NCBI GenBank assembly: GCA_963978905.1
Contig: OZ022260.1
Span: 10,653,725 to 10,717,724, forward strand
Direction of reading: 5' to 3'
DNA from: Trichostrongylus colubriformis
Lineage: Eukaryota > Nematoda > Chromadorea > Rhabditida > Trichostrongylidae
Length of the DNA: 64,000 nt
This document shows positions 63,675 to 64,000 of this stretch, in pieces. Made by a program: the position numbers and the translations under genes. Numbering within the stretch: position 1 is the first letter of the stretch; each line of letters opens with the position of its first letter. Under the pieces are notes generated by a model. The model did not search any database and had not been told where the DNA came from. It saw only the letters and a program-made list of their open reading frames with translations.

Positions 63675-64000
63675 TATGAGAATTCTTCCTCAAATTCAAA
63701 ATTTTGTAGTTTGGGTGATATATCTTAACTATTTTCTCAATGAATTTTTTCTTCCATTTTCGTTCACTAGTTCTCAGTTGATCACTTATTCAAGAATTTC
63801 ACATTTCGACGGAATATGGTTTATTGTTGCTACTTCATTCTCATATCAGCTCAAATTCAGCTGAAAAAAAGCTCAAGCAGAGATCAATTAAACAAGGTCA
63901 TCCAGCCTGCCAAGGTGCGGTGAGAGCGATACTAGAGTACTCTGCATAAGAGCAGCGCACTCTATTTTACGACATCATGTTACCTGGGAGCTCAAACACG
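63675..64000. other. Window end, nothing recognised
   Basis: This would be intron if the HDDC3 5' exon lies further right. No matching exon was found on the minus strand. Confidence 0.4.

Noticed and set aside
1..64000. CRISPR arrays or bacterial operons
   Set aside because: No regularly spaced identical repeats and no long intronless genes. Splice structure and repeats show that this is eukaryotic DNA.

Overview
This window looks like nuclear DNA of a nematode, probably a parasitic clade V (strongylid-like) species. The evidence is many short exons with GT-AG introns, a nematode-type patched-related (PTR) gene pair, a likely spliced-leader acceptor, and dense small inverted-repeat elements. 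The species assignment is inference.

Layout. (1) 1-14,063, plus strand: 21 exons of a PTR gene (sterol-sensing-domain, RND-type permease family). Its first exons lie left of the window, and the visible part encodes 791 residues to the stop. (2) 14,064-16,125: a gene-free convergent intergenic gap. (3) 16,126-33,061, minus strand: a second, apparently complete PTR gene of 25 exons and 986 residues. The two genes are tail-to-tail paralogues with largely collinear exons and the same splice phases, so an inverted duplication is likely. (4) 33,100-60,000: a gene-poor, repeat-rich stretch with microsatellites, mariner remnants, a 4.7-kb terminal-inverted-repeat element and many MITEs. Only weak exon candidates were found there. 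(5) 60,092-62,439, minus strand: the last three exons of an HDDC3/MESH1-type ppGpp/NADPH hydrolase. Its metal-binding N-terminal half must lie right of the window or was missed. (6) 62,700-64,000: repeats plus one unidentified membrane-protein-like open frame.

Repeats are the striking feature. A tRNA-derived SINE recurs as head-to-head inverted composites. One is flanked by a 13-bp and one by a 10-bp target duplication, and one SINE tail supplies the stop codon of the minus-strand PTR gene. Two different mariner families occur as fold-back palindromes built from two transposase 3' ends. At least four MITE families recur several times, often inside PTR introns.

The two PTR proteins would act as 12-TM membrane permeases, in worms generally linked to cuticle, moulting and lipid traffic. 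HDDC3 is a cytosolic hydrolase with no evident link to them. All gene models were assembled by eye from reading frames, splice signals and comparison of the two paralogues; no search was run.
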